From Triops longicaudatus (lineage: Eukaryota > Arthropoda > Branchiopoda > Notostraca > Triopsidae), in the NCBI GenBank assembly GCA_022885665.1, contig JAGQDJ010000016.1:62001-126000 (forward strand): DNA of 64,000 nucleotides, written 5' to 3'. The notes below the pieces were generated by a model that saw only the letters and a list, made by a program, of their open reading frames with translations, did no database searches and was not told the DNA's origin. Position numbers and translations under genes: made by a program. Below, in pieces: positions 14,101-28,600 of this stretch (the first letter of the stretch is position 1; the number at the start of each line of letters is the position of its first letter).

Positions 14101-16950
14101 AATAATGCTCCTTTTACAATCGCATTGCATTACTCTGCGTTTCACGTCTCGTGTAAAATTACTTCGCAAACTCAGAGCTTTTAATTTACTGTTCAAATCC
14201 TCTACTTGGCTTGAAACAATTTTTGTTGAATTTCCTGACACTTAAAATAAGCTACGAAAAGAATAATATCCACTCTTTAACAAAAAGCTTCAAAATTAGA
14301 TTTCGGTTTATTTCCCATGTCATGTTTGTTTTAAACTTTTTTTAGCTGACGTTTCTTGATATCTACTTTATTCCGGATTTTATACTGCTTCAAGATGTCT
14401 AATTTAGGATTAAAAAATGAAAATAGGATTTTTGTTGCTCGAGTTACAACTGACCCCAGTCTCCTCTGTAAGACAAAATCTTGTGAAAGTCTCAACAATC
14501 GCTGGTACACCCTCGGTACGTACTACAGCTTTTCAGTACGGCAATGCTATTTCTGCTCTTCCTCTTCCCCCCTTTTCAAGCTGTACCTTAGCGTGCCCTG
14601 AGGCTATTGAGGATTGGAACTAACCATTGCTTTCCCCCGAATCGACCTCATTGATCTTGTCCGCTCCTCTACTCCGGACCTTTGCTTGCTCCTCCTCCTC
14701 CACCATTTTTTTACAACTCCCTGCGGCCCATTTTTCATCACCGGGAAGCAAGAGTTCAATATTTCTTCTTCATCCTCTCAAACTCGGCGGCAAGTTATGA
14801 AAACGTGTACCTTTGCCGTGTACAACTATCAAAAAAGTCGTTGGGGAAAAGTCAGTCCAGGTGGCTATAAGCTTTGACGGTAAGAGGGTGCTCTCCGGGA
14901 CTACGAGTCCACTAAAAAAAATAAGGGCAGGAACAAACATTTACATACCGCCTTCGGCGTTTTCCGGCACGGGGATGGTGGTGACTGGGGTGTGAAGTAA
15001 AGGGAAAAAAGGCCAAAGGGATCGTTGGCTACGAATAAAAGAAAGTCAAACAGTCGCGCGAGCAAACGACTACAGCGGAAAACTGAGACTTCTGACTCGC
15101 CGAGTTTTTGAGTCGCGTTTCATCACAGTGGGAGGAAGAACGGCACCCTTTCAAAAAACCCCTGTCTCTTCATCAGAAACTCCCCTGAAGCTAAAAGGGG
15201 TGGAGGGGGCTCTTTGGCGAAACCAATCATGCCCCGCGCCCCAAAACAAACATCTCTCCTTATTTCTTCGAAAGGACCCATTTTTTTTTTTCTTGCTTTG
15301 TTTTTATACTTACCCTCTTCTTAACCTATCATCCACCCACTTCTCCCTGTGCCGTATTTGAACGGGGACAAAAAGTCCTCAGAGCAGACTTTCTTTGCTC
15401 TCGTTGAACAAGTTCCAAATAAGAGCTGAAGATTTGAGCGTGTTCCGGCCAGAAATTACATAAGAGCTTTACGTAGCTTTCGAAGAGGCTACAAAGCCAA
15501 CGGAAAAATATAAGAAATACACAGTAGAGGGAAATACCAACAAAATGTAAAGTAAGAAAATTAAAGAAGAAAAATAAATAATACAAATAAAAATTTTACA
15601 AAATTGAATTAATAAAATAAAAGTATTACATAAAGTGTTACCTTAAACTAGTGCCAAATAAATTGCACAATTCAGAAAATAATACATTAATAAAAGAAAG
15701 CAAAAGTTAAAGTTTGAAAAATTGCTCACGTCGGTAATAAGTTCTAAAAGTAGGAGAAAAATGAAGGTGCCAGTCTCAATTTTTGGGGTTCTTTAAATGG
15801 GGAAAGCAGATGTGCAATAGGCTTTGGTATACTTTTGTTGAGATCTAATGGGCTGTGCAGGTCCAATTTAGCGATGGGGTACCTGGTTAGGGAAGTATTA
15901 AAGACGAAATTTAGACGCAAAGTACGTTTCGGGGCGGTGAGATTGTGAGGCGCCGGGGAGGTTGATTCCATTTGTGTTGATAAAAGCTAACGTTGGAATT
16001 AAACGTCAGAAGCCTGATGCGAGGGGCAATAATGAAACCCGTAACGTAGCGGGGACAGACTTGTTGGAACTCGTAGCTCGAAACGGGGATGGGGAAAGGA
16101 AAATGCGAATGCCAGTTCCATGCCAGATCTCATTAATATAAACTCGTGTGTGATTGGATTTGCGAAGAAGCTTTCAACAGTGTCGCATCACGAAAGGAAA
16201 ACCGTGGTACCCCAAAGGGTCTTCACAAGTCTATTTTGAGTGCCAAAAACGGTAAGGCGTGTATGTTGAAAGAGCAAATATCTTTTTCTTTTTTTAACGT
16301 AAATTTGGCAACTAACAGCTTCCCGGGAATCGAATTAATGCCCGAGGGGAAATAGGAAATGATATTCTGTGACGTCATGAAAATTGGATGACTTTGGGAG
16401 TTTTCTAGCCCAATCTACTCTTTACGGCAAAAGTAAGTCATGTGACACGAAACAAATCCCAAATGACTGTTTCACAGATTCGCCCAGGTTTCTCTTTTTG
16501 CAATAACTTGCCTGGAGACGGCCAACAGGCGTTGGCAGCATGTCGTAACAGCTGCGAACTACGTTACACCAACGCGTCTTATGGCAACAAATGTCACAAC
16601 ATGTAGCTATTGCCATGTTTACATCCATTTCTTAACTGCAAAACCAATAAATCGACAAAGCTAAGAGCTGAGCCATTTTTTCTGCGCAATTTAAGAATCA
16701 AATAAATGACACCTAACTTAAAATACTTAGGATTCTTACAGTTACTATTGTTGACCTGTAGCTGCTGCCAATAGCCACAAGAACTGAAATCTGGCAGATA
16801 TTTTGTTGGCTACAAATACCGCCTTAAATGTAACAAATTCACCGCAATCAAAGAATTTTTGCTCTAATGAATGAGTTCCGTATGCGGTCAAAGGCTTGTG
16901 AAGTGTATGTGCGTTACTCACAAATTGTGACGTGTTGACACATGTAGGCT

Positions 16951-16999
16951 TTTTAATAATAAAATAATAATAAATTTTTTTTAATAATAAAATAATAGG
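16951..16999. repeat. AT-rich tandem duplication
   Basis: A block reading TTTTTAATAATAAAATAATA occurs twice in succession, separated by a few A/T bases. Simple-sequence DNA with no evident function. Confidence 0.6.
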
Positions 17000-19637
17000 C
17001 AATAGAAAATGTTTTTTACCTAAAGCTTTAAAACACATAGGAATCAAAAGCTAAAAATCCAGAGAGAAAAATTTTGAATTTTGAACAAGGTTTGGACGAA
17101 AAAAAACGGTTTGTTCGATATTAGAAACGCGCATACGTCAAAGCTTGAATAAGTCACGTAAGTGGTTGTTTGACAAAGGGCAAAAGAAAAGTGAACTTGA
17201 GCTTCATATCTTTAGATTTTGTTTCACTAACACTTTAGGAACTTGACTTCTTGGTCAACAAGCTTTTCCATACTTTTGGGTTCGTAATCTTCTATTCACC
17301 ATTTTAAGTGCCATCTACTTGAGTTAGACGACCTGAACGGTTTTGACAACCAAATATCCGACTATTTCGTAACCTCCCTATCCTTTGGCAATATTCTTTT
17401 GCACTAATACACACGAATCGTCTCTTTACTACAACCTGCGAGGATTCAAACTCTCATGAGTTTTCAAAGAAAAATAATTAGAATATTGCAAGAAGTCAAA
17501 TGGAAGAGATAAGATTTTGTCTACAATCTATTTCTACTCATAGAAGCCGACAAAGTACTTCCAGCTAACTGCGTTCTTTGAGAATCTCTTAACATCTTTG
17601 AAAAGACACTGTCAAGAGCTAATTAAGACGGTAGCAATTAAACAGAAATGAAATCGCTTCACTCGTTTACAAAAACAACTCCAAAGACGAAAGACAACGC
17701 ACGTTTTTCACTTATTGTCCGTCGAGAACGAAGGTTCCATTATAAGTGATTTTGTTTTAATTAAACGGTTGAGAATAAATAATTTATTATAGGACTTAGT
17801 AAACGCCTTTGTTCCCTAATCCACGATATTAAGAAATAGTACACAAAAAGTATGGCTCCCATGCGATTTGGGAACTTAACCCAGTCTAAAATTCAACTGA
17901 ATATTCTATCAGAATAAGCGAGAGACCCGGAGTATCCGTACTCCTTAAGTATACCCAAATCCTACTCTACAATACATATTTAACTACCGATGCTGAAGGA
18001 AGTGAGCCAATATTTTTTTAAGATTTCATAGAAAACAATTATGTACTAGCCAACGGAGAAAGGTACACGGATTATGTATTCCAGTAAATGTTCCAGTTGT
18101 CCTACTATTCCTTATTAATCTCTTTACTTAAACCATCTAAAAACTGCTTAACACTTTTGACAGTTAAAAGTCCAGAAATATATATGGTAGCAAAAAAAGT
18201 AGCAAAAGATAAAAGAAAAATGGGAGACAGCAATTTAAAGCGATAACGAAATACCACACAAACTATCTGTGCAAAAAAAAAAATGATATACCTGGCGAAT
18301 ACTCCTTCTAAATCCAACAGAATAAATCCAACTAGACAAACTCTCACAACACGCCCAATTGAGCCTTTTATCAGATTTCTTAGCCCACTATCGATTTCTA
18401 GCCGCAGACAAATATTCTTTCTCCGTCAGTCAGCCTTAAAATATACATTTGTTCGACCTAGAGTGCTGAAGGCAGGAAGCACCCATCCTCAGCTAGCAAT
18501 CAAACATTTGTAAGCCTGCCGACAAGCAGCTTACGTAACACTCTCGACCGGCAATGACAAATTCCCCTGACCATTACCCGGATTAGTCTGCAAAAATTTG
18601 ACAGATTGCTGCAAGTCATGCCATTACGACCCCCCGTTCGATCCATCCTTGTCTGCACCAATTCGACCCTTCGGAATTTCAACATTAAAAAAGACGGCCC
18701 CTTTTAGCTAACAATTCTGTCAGTCGACGTTTCCGGGAGGATGTCACAGACGATGAACAGATAAAAAAAGCCAAAATCAGACAAAAATACGGACCCAAAG
18801 TCTCGCACCAAGTTTGGGGCGGGCGGTAAAAAGTAAAACGACGTCAGCAAATCCAGCCCAGGCCCAGGCTTGTTGGTCCCGTCTCCGACCGTCGTTTTCT
18901 CCCGTACCTTCCCAATCTAGCCAAGATCGGCGAGTAAAAACAGCCCCAAAGTCCTTAAAGCCTTGGATTTTCCAACGCCTCCCGTGCTCTTTTCCTTCGC
19001 TGCCTTTCCCTTTATCTCTGAATTAATGAAAAATGAGCCGCTGAACTTTCGCCACGGCTCCTTCGCTAACCATTCTCGCCTCACTGTAGCTGCAACTTAA
19101 ATATCCTTTCATTTTTCATCCCTCACCAGCCCGTCTTAAAAAAAAAAGAAAAGTTTCGTAGTTGATTAAACCGCATGTCGTCAACACACTCGGATGTCCG
19201 TAGCTCATTCTGATAATGCACCCGTTCATTTTTCTTTGAAACGTTCCTTTTCTTATCTTTGTTTTTTTGTATCCTTACAGTTGCATTGGAAGCCTACCGC
19301 TGTGACTTAAACGCCGTTCCTAGCACGCGAGAAAAAGAACTTGATTTTATTCTCTCTACTGCACCCCCAAGCGTTGCTTGGATTCCCTGCTTCACTTGAA
19401 CAGCACCAGGAAACGACGCCGAAAAAAAAATGATGTAAAAAAAAATCCGACCCAGTGTTATTCCTTGCTTTCGGTGTAGAAAAAAAAAGAAGCTTAGGGA
19501 GTGAGCAGAAATATCTGATTTCTGCGCACCCCCGCACAGATTTCTGCGAAATCACGATGTGAATCTCCCATTGAGGGCTTTTACTTTACCACACCGTCAC
19601 CTTCCACGTTGCCATTTTCTGCACTTTCCCCGGAACC

Positions 19638-22600
19638 ATGATTTTCCCGCATTTCTTGCTCGTGCTCTATTTCGTCGCCCCAGGGCTGATAAGGCCAGTA
19701 CTGGGCGGCTGGAACGCCAGTAGCAGTGCTGCCGTGTTGGATTGTCCAGGAGTGTGTTTTTGTGACGATCACACCGCTTTGGTGAGTTGCAATGGCGACG
19801 GCTGGCCCGATTTTCCCGAACCTTTACCCGCAGACGTGGAACGCTTGGATATACGCCATTTTGAACTGGGAACCTTGCACGCCGCCGACATGGAACTTTA
19901 CCCCTTTTTACGCGAGTTTAGCGCTCAACATTGCCATTTGCAATTTTTGGCCAACGGGTCCTTGGCCCGCAATTCTCGTCTCGAGCGCTTGGACCTTAGC
20001 CAAAACCAACTGGGAACCGTGACGCAGGTAAAATTGTCTCGTTTTACAACGACTTTTCTTGTGAGCCTTTGAAAAAAGAGAAAAACTGGCAGACAAGAGA
20101 GAGCTCAAGTGAGCCCAGCCTCGCCGGTGTGGCTTATCGCACCCTCAGTATAACTTTTACGAGCTTTCACTGGTCACCTAACGAGGGAGAAATGAGAAAA
20201 AAATAAAGGTTGACGCCAAGTACAATGCCGAGTCAACATTTATCCGGAGAGGCGGAGCGCAGGCTCAGACGTCGCTATAAAAGGAATTTGGAACATTAAT
20301 TGCGGGTTATAAAAAGTTCGTAAACGCTACTACACAAAACGACTCTTTTAGAACGCTCAGAGTCCCTAAGTACTTTAGGTAAAATCCAATGGATCAACGG
20401 GCAGACGGCTTTCCTGGAACCGTTGGTACAGCCCACACATGATGGAAGCTGGCAAAAGTACAGTATAACAAAGTTGGGGCTTAAGTGAGGGGGCCTGTGT
20501 TACTGAGCAGCTTGCTAAAGCGCAACTTTTGCACAAACTCTTGAGACTGAATGCATACTCGCGGTCAAAGAGTTCCGGAGTGCTTTTTGTCCCCTTACTG
20601 TGTCATTACACACCATAATTAATCATGTAGTACACAGCAACAGTAGCTATTGATTACATAACAAGTCGTTTGCGTCGCATTGTATACACATTTAGCTCCT
20701 GAATTCTGAATTCTGTCCCCAGCAAAATGTATTGTAAATGGACTTAAAGCAGCATAAGGCGTATTCCATATTAAGCTTCTCGCTTTCACCGCTTGGTGCG
20801 ATACTAGTGGAGCTTTCTGAGCTAAGCTACTGTTTGCTTACAATCGTGTGGTCTATATGAGCTTATCAAGCGATTCTTCTCCTTCAAGCGCTTATTTTTC
20901 TGTATTTATCTTAACTGACGTCAAAAATAAAAAAAAGTCTTTCTTGACATTGGCTGAACCATTTGACATGGAGTTTTCTTACAAGAGTATTAGGTACAAG
21001 AGTATTAGGTGCACCGATCCCTAAAGTTCATAGGGTTTATGCTGTGTTTCATCTTTTTCCTTCTTCCAAATGCATTCAGGGTCAACTGGTATTTTCTTAT
21101 GAAAGTCTTACGAGAAGTTATGGTCTTATGTCCGTCTTTTTCTTTTCTTTCTTTCTTATGGGAAATTGGTTCAACGAGTACCGGAACTCTTTACCGTCGT
21201 AGTGTACTTTTATGACCAAAACGCTCTTAGTGCAGAAAACACAGTATTGAGTGCTTTTTCGTCGTTTCCGGAAATCTTTCGATGGAACGATAGAGCACAA
21301 ATACGACTTTTGGAAAATGGGCAATTGTTCACGTGTTTGCGTTAGCGTCATCCTAGATTGGCATCGCTGCCAAAAGTTATCGAAAATGGTGTTTCCGTAA
21401 AACAGCGTTTCCTATAAGTGAGTGCTTGCATGGTGTTCCTTGTCCTTGCGAAAACACCACCAATGCGTGTTCTTGCCTAGTTTTCTCATCAGGTCCAATA
21501 TTCGCGTGATACCGAGACAGCTTCTATGAAAACACTTCAATACACAAAACTTATTGATATGACAATGAAATTTTCTTCCAAAGTTCTATTGCTATAAAAT
21601 TAACTCAATTGAATACTAAACTGAGATGAATATTAACTCTGAATTCAACAATAAATTAAATTCAACACTAATTGAAATCCGTAACTGTTAAAAAAATTAA
21701 AGAGTTCCGGTAACTACTAAAAATGGTCTCCGTAGAAAAATATAATACTAGTTTACAACTAAGAAAACGAAAAACACAGGAAGCTTCACACATTTTTTTA
21801 AGACTTAAGTTCTTTTCAGCTCTTTAAGGCGCTAATTTCTAAAAATCGATAATGGCCCTAACAGAACTCGGTTTGAGAAAAGCCACAGAAACTAAGGAGA
21901 TTTTGGCGTATAAACTTATTGAGCTCAAGTCTCCCATTTACTTTGTGCCTGCGTCTTATTACATGGAGATTTTCGCAAAAGACGCGGCGAATGTGATTAT
22001 TCGCGTCACGTTGTAACACAATTGGGAGCAAAAGAACTTCGGGTAGCAACTCCGCTTTGCAAGTCTTTCGGCAAAGAATCTCTCATTTCAGCTTGAGTTC
22101 TCGAATACCTTTTTTTCCAAATAATTCTCGCTCAGATGTTCTCCACCGTCTTAAGGATTGATACGCTATACAATCCAGTATAATGCAGTGCTTTGGTACC
22201 GAACCGAACCAGAAGAACTTTAACATTCGACAACGAAGTCGCAGAAAAATAACACCCAGAGACTTTTCGACGAAAAACCTGCAATATTCTCATGTTTCAC
22301 AACGTTTGGAGGCTACTTCAGACTCGAGTCAATGAGCCTTCTGTCCAAACAGGAACTCATTCGTGGAATTACGAAAGTGATTGCAGCAACACACTCGAAG
22401 CGATCTGAACGATTTACCTCGACCTTTTTTCTCTGTCTTTGAATGTCAAGATTTTCCCTTTTACGAAAGGGCTTCAATTCTGGAGGGTATTTTCCTTGAC
22501 AAGGCGTTCAATTAAATCTGAGCGTTTAATAGAATTTTAGCTTCAAAAACTTGCATTGTGCAAGCTACAAGCTCTCAATGCCTCATGTTTCTCGTAAATT

Positions 22601-25600
22601 ATTGATCAATGCAACGACTAAATAATACAAGTAAATGATTCATTTATGGCCTTAAAAGCGAATTAACTAGAGAGAATTTCGTTGATTTCCTTTCCACTCT
22701 TCTAAAGCATAAAAGCTAAGTTTCCTTACTGTGATATTGAAGTGCTGTGATTACTTCTATTTCAATGGCCAGAGAACTTTTCTTCTTGCTAGGAAAAAAT
22801 TAAAATATAGCTAGAAGTTTACGCACCAGTTTTGAAAACTTACAGCTCTCGGGTACAATGCTGATTGAAAATAATCTTTCAATTTTCGAGGAATTTCTCG
22901 AACAAACCACTTTAAAATAAAAAAGAGAATCGCGACTGACTGCTTCCACTACATTTGCGTCGACATGGAAACGCTCTAGTATAACGCTCGCTCGAAATTC
23001 GTTTTGATCTCTTTAATCCCGCATCACCTTTGACTTTGCTACTGAGACAAAAACAGTTCATCATGTCGAGTCCTCTTTTTTTTTATTTCCACTTCTAATT
23101 ACTTTCTCGCTGGTTCTCAGACATCTCAATAATTCTGGAACCCATTTCAAAGCAACAAACAAAAAATTTCCCCTGGAAAGTCCTCACATGTCGGCTTTTC
23201 TTTCCAACAACAATAAAATCACTCAAATCCGCTAGCCCCTAAAGAAAATCCCAAGATTTCCTTTTCTACAAAACATTCCACGTCATTATCCAAATGAGCA
23301 AGAATACTGAATGACAATTATGTTATGCCTACTAAAAAACGGGAAGAAAAAAAAGGGGAAAATGAGCTCTCCTGGCGTTCCAACTCGCGCTAGACTCCCA
23401 CTAAGCTCACCTAAATGGACCACTAGCAGTGGCAAAAATTATTTTCGCCGTAATGATTCTCGCGACTGGGCGCCTTGGCTAATGATAGTTACAACAGAGA
23501 CCAGGAAGAATCCTTTAGGAATACTGTATAACGCTTGCCTCAGCCTTTTGTAGGACACAAACAAATGCCCGCCATGTAGGCGAAAAAAGGGTCGAATAAC
23601 AAAGAATTTCTAAAAAGCGAAAATTGGGTCCATTTTTCTCGCTCATTTTTCTGTGACATCGTCCACAAATTGAGTAGGTACGTCGCAACAACCAAAGAAA
23701 AATGATACTCGGATGCTTGAGGAAACTTGCAAGCCGGGTGACATCATTTTATTTCTTCGTTTCTTGTTCGTCTTGTTTCCTTTCTAGGATTACACAAAAG
23801 TTTGATGCAATGGCAAGAGGGCAAAAAATAAGAAAAAAATGCAACTTTTCCTATCAGAGAATATTATTTCTCTGTGTGGCGTTCATGATTTTGACAGAAA
23901 TCGCTATAGAAAGTAAATGGATTCTCATGGGTTAATATTGTTATAGGGCATGTTGACAGGGTTGGCAAGATTGCGAAGTTTGGACCTGGCGTCTAATCAA
24001 TTAACGTCCTTCGACGGGGCTTTCCTGGACCTGGCAGCTTTAGAGCAACTCAATTTGCGTGACAACCTCTTGCAGCAACTGCAAGACTCCACTTTTCAAG
24101 TAAAACTCATCAATTTCAACCTACCTAGCTACCGTGATTTTTTTCTCATTCTGCATGTCGTAATACAGAACTGCTGTGCACATTCCATTGACGAGAGTTA
24201 GAACGCAACTCGAGTCTATGTTTCCACTGTCAACCTAACTATCAAGATACGTTAAGCAAAGATGGACTAAATAGCTAACCATGAATTAATCCTGTGTTAC
24301 AATGATATTACTATTAAATAAAACATAACATTTCAGTATTTTGGCTTACATATTAGGATATCTTAGCTTATGTAATGGTATGTCAGCATTACGTCAAATG
24401 AAAATTGCATTTATGAAAGTTTGATTCCAAACCAACATATTAACCTATGTTATGTTGTGTGTGAACGCTAGTTAGTATCAACAACGCTTTACTACGCTAA
24501 ACTAAATTGTACTGGAACAAAAACGCAACCTAAACTGATATTTAAACCAAGATTATACCCAGTGTGAACGCGGGTTAATATTAAGCTCGGTAATTATTGC
24601 ATGTTCTACAACGATAAAAAGCAACAGCACTCTAACGTAATTGTCTAGCCCAGTAAATTAACCATGGTTATTTTTTGGCATGAAAACGGGTCAGCCTTAA
24701 ATTGAATCAGTTTAATACGGTAAACGATGTTAAGCTAACAGTGTAAATTGTTACGTTCTACTCCTTTTCAAATCCGTTTATTCGCAACTTCAAAACAAAA
24801 TCACACAAAAACACTCTCCTTCTCGTGCTAACTCTCACTTTACGTTCACAACAATCAAATTTCACTCTCAAGAAACGGAACTGACTCAAAGGAAGGTCAA
24901 AAAGGAACTAGCTATTACAGGCTCGGTGCAGGGGATTTCATTCTTACCAACAATGAATCTTAGGATTCATTTTGGGCGGCTACGAAATTGACTGTTGGGT
25001 AATAACGAACGCCACAAAATGTACCGTAATATTTCGCAATTTGACCACTAGCCAATGCTACTGTCAAAGTAGGTTAACACTAACCTGAGTCATTTAACAC
25101 GTAAAAGAATGTTAATCTGTAAGTACACATAAATGCAACTTCAAAGGCTTTAACCCTGTTCTGCCTGGTGTGAACACGGGTTAACGTAAAACTGTATCAT
25201 GCTATAAGGTTTAGCAAGCCGTATAATGGCAGTTTAAACAAAACTTAATCTATGTTTCTTAACTCGGCTCCTAACCCAGATTATACTTTGTGTGCACGCG
25301 GGTTAGGGAGACCTGGGTCTTTTAACGTTGCAAATGGTTGAAGTGGACACGCAGCTTCAAGGATAAAAGAAACTAACTGTATGTTTCTTTGGTGGTGATT
25401 TTTTTGTGTGTGTGAAATTAAATAGGGTTTGTCTCGGCTGCAGTACCTTAATTTGGATTCCAACAACATTTCTTCCATTGCCCCGGGCACTTTTCAATCC
25501 TTGACGAGTTTGGCCCATTTGCTACTCAGCAACAATCCCTTGGTCACTTGGACCAAATTGGATTTCTTCGGAGCGCGACTTCAATACGTGGACTTAAGTC

Positions 25601-28600
25601 ACGCTGGCCTGACCCACGTGCCCCAAAGCTTGACACGCTTCGTCCGGGACTTACGGCTTCCAGGTACAGTAAACCGGACCCCGAAACACATCTTACTCAG
25701 CCTTTCTATACACGTCGTCTAGCCTTAACTGGACAGAGAAATAAGTTCATAAATCGCACAAAAACCAGTCCCTCTTTTTTCAGCGATCCCATAGCGCAAA
25801 AACCCCAATGGTGTCTTAACTCTCATAATAATTCAGGACAGGAAACGCTACAAAATCGAAGTCCTGATACGTTTTTTTTGTAAAGGATGCCGGACCGCGA
25901 CACTGCATCACTCAAAGTCCCGTCGTACATGGAAAAAAAGTTCTATTACTGCATTTTTTCGCGCATCATTACAAAATCAAAACAAAGCTACTGACAATCT
26001 GAATTTTTCTTAAAAGGGGTAGTAAGTTAGTTTACAACGTATGATGACGATCCATCTAAAATAAACACATTTGCAATTATAAAATATCTTAAAAATATCA
26101 ACACTCGAAAATAAATCAAGATTACGCAGGCAGAATTTGCTGTTATTATCTATTTGGCTGTTACATCTAAAATAGACACTAAATACATTTGCAATTATAA
26201 AATTTGTTAAAAATATTATCGCTCGAAAATAAATGAAGAATACGCAGGCAGAATTTGCTGTTGTTATCTACTGAAAGGTTATAGTACAATGCTTAAAATA
26301 TTCTATCCTTTGCTTCTTAATTACTTGGCAATATTTGTTACATTGAAGGAGATGATTTGCTATTTCTCTCCAACAGTTGTTAAAGAACGGAGCTAAAAAT
26401 GCACAGACTTTTATATCGTATTGAATATCCTATTTAGTTGGCCTACCAATTTGAGGCTTCATAGTCTAATTAATCTTCTCGCACGGATAAATCCACGTTG
26501 TGGGTGCTCATTAACGTCACACATTACAATTTCTTTGCGTTCATGATTCAGTAAATACAGAATGCCAGAAGCCTATAACAGAATACAAAGCTATCTCTGT
26601 CCTATACATTCCGTTCCTAATAAGGAAGACATTGTTCTGACGGGTCAATATCAATCGGCTGCGATTAGGCAGCCGGATGACAATGGTTCAACGCGACAAA
26701 AGCTCTGTTATTAGAAAAACCGAACAAAACCTTTTTTTCTCCGAAAACGAAAAAAAATCTTCTTTTCTCCTGTTCAGAATATAACACAAGACGTTCATCA
26801 TGATCTGTAACAAAGTATCGATGAACGCGTGTCCATGGAGAAAGACGCAGATTTAGTTTCTTTCCCATGAAAGAGTTATCTTGGCCACGTAATCAAGTCA
26901 AGAATTTGCCATACGATGTACGCATAACCCGACTTGGTAGTCTTTTACACTCCAAAAGCTTTTTGGAAGCTGACTGCAGAACGCTGCGACCATAACTTGA
27001 TTCCCACGACGAAACCCTGGCGCAAGCACAACTTTCCCCAACGGTAGACAAAACCCTCATATAGCTTTGTGTATGATTGTTTAAGGTTTCTGGGCAAAAA
27101 CTTCGCTCGTGGCACCTGCTCGATTTAATTCCGAATTTCTGACGTAAAAGCGTCAACGACGGTAACGCGACAACATCAGCGCAATTTTTGCTCCACGTGG
27201 CAACACTAAAATACAGTACTGCACTATAGCAATGAGTCTAGCGAAGTCTAATTACTGCACTCTCCATCCTACACTTAGACACCCAAGTAGTTGTACCACA
27301 ATTCATTCTTGTATTGACTTCAGGCATGAGCACACTCGTTCTTGTGCAATTTCTCTTTCGACTTTTTTTTACTGTTGTTTAACAAGGGTGTGAGAATAGC
27401 TCGTTGCCTTTTCTATTATTCACAATTTCTATTTCTTCCGACTTGATTATTTTTAAGAACCTGACAATTCAAAAATTCTACACTAACTGCGTTAGCGAGC
27501 TACAAAAAATAATAAAAAATGCAAGAGAGTAAAACTGCTACATAACGGTTTGTCTCATACCAATTTCTCCTTTGAGATCCCAAAAACTAATTTAAGGGTC
27601 TGTTACAGAAAAATAAATTATCTATGTATCAAGACGTACATTGAAGAGCTCGATATTAGTCCAAGTAACACTAGAAGACTTCCTTTCACACCTACACACT
27701 TTCCTAACAAATCTTCGAACCTTGCGTGCTCTTGGAAGGCAGCCAATGCCTCACCTCATTTCACTCCGAGGTGCCACATCGGAATGATTCAACTCTACGG
27801 TGGTCGGCACTCGACAACTACCACCCTAATCAGTTTAGCCACTTGTAGCTCAAACAGTTCGCTGAACAAAGCCTGTAGATGGACATCTGATGTTATCCTG
27901 CAGCTTAGAACTTAGTTTAAACCGAACAAGGAAAAAAAAATATAGAGAAAAATTCCGCAAATCCTGACCAAAATATCACGTGACATCTAAGGAGATACAG
28001 GAAAAAAAGTCATTATATTGGTGAAAATAAAATACTCCATCAAAGCTTCCGAACTTAAATTGCTTAAATTTCTTCGATAACGAAGCCAGTAACACCACGA
28101 ATCTTGCAAATTTTGAAATCTTGAATCTTGAAAAAAAAAGGAAGTACTCGAGGAATACTTCTCCCGAATACGACGTGTCTAGTATCAACAAATGCCAGTA
28201 CCGCATTGTTGGAATACGAAAAAAAGTGTTCCACGTAATCCAATTGTTGTCAGTGAATCGTTCTTAACTAACCGCAAACATCCCGAGAAAGCTTGACGTA
28301 TCTGACAAAAGAGCTGCTCATATGTTTGTTTTGTGGGTGCAGGAAACCATATTACCGGCCTGGGAAGGGGCGACTTGGAAAGTTATCCTTATCTGCGATT
28401 GTTGGTCTTGGACGACAATGGACTAAGCAGCGTGGAAGAAGACGCCTTGGGTCGGCTTGACTACTTGCAACGTCTTTGGCTGAGTGACAATCAGTTGGGC
28501 AGTGTGCCCCAAACTTTGCCCTCAGCTTTGCGAAGTTTACACTTATCAGGAAATCAATTAAGCCTGCTGCGAGCTGCCGACTTGACGGGCGTGCCGGACT

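Larger units (their letters stand above)
1..19637. other. Gene-poor 5' flank, no supported gene
   Basis: No ORF in these 19.6 kb shows a recognisable family, and none could be chained to a neighbour by splice phase. The sequence is AT-rich, with short islands richer in GC or pyrimidine (about 1.5-3.1, 5.0-5.7, 7.1-7.5, 9.9-10.4, 12.5-13.2, 14.5-15.3 and 18.5-19.1 kb) where chance ORFs cluster in several frames. The last island lies just upstream of the LRR receptor start and could hold its promoter and 5' UTR. Repeats inside are listed separately. Weak exon-like ORFs at 2846-3118 and 12617-12850 are treated as findings. Confidence 0.6.
24100..25425 (+). other. Intron 2 of the LRR receptor gene, repeat-rich
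   Basis: Donor CAA/GTAAAA, acceptor AAATAG/GG, phase 0. The intron is built largely of repeats: four related units of about 36 bp whose ends approximate TTAACC and GGGTTAA (from 24440, 24541, 25150 and 25271), plus the second copy of a dispersed repeat at 24843-25013. No nested gene was seen. Confidence 0.75.

Noticed and set aside
14356..15361. Series of overlapping short ORFs
   Set aside because: Pyrimidine-rich DNA gives Ser/Leu/Pro-rich translations in several frames with no splice-phase links or family features.
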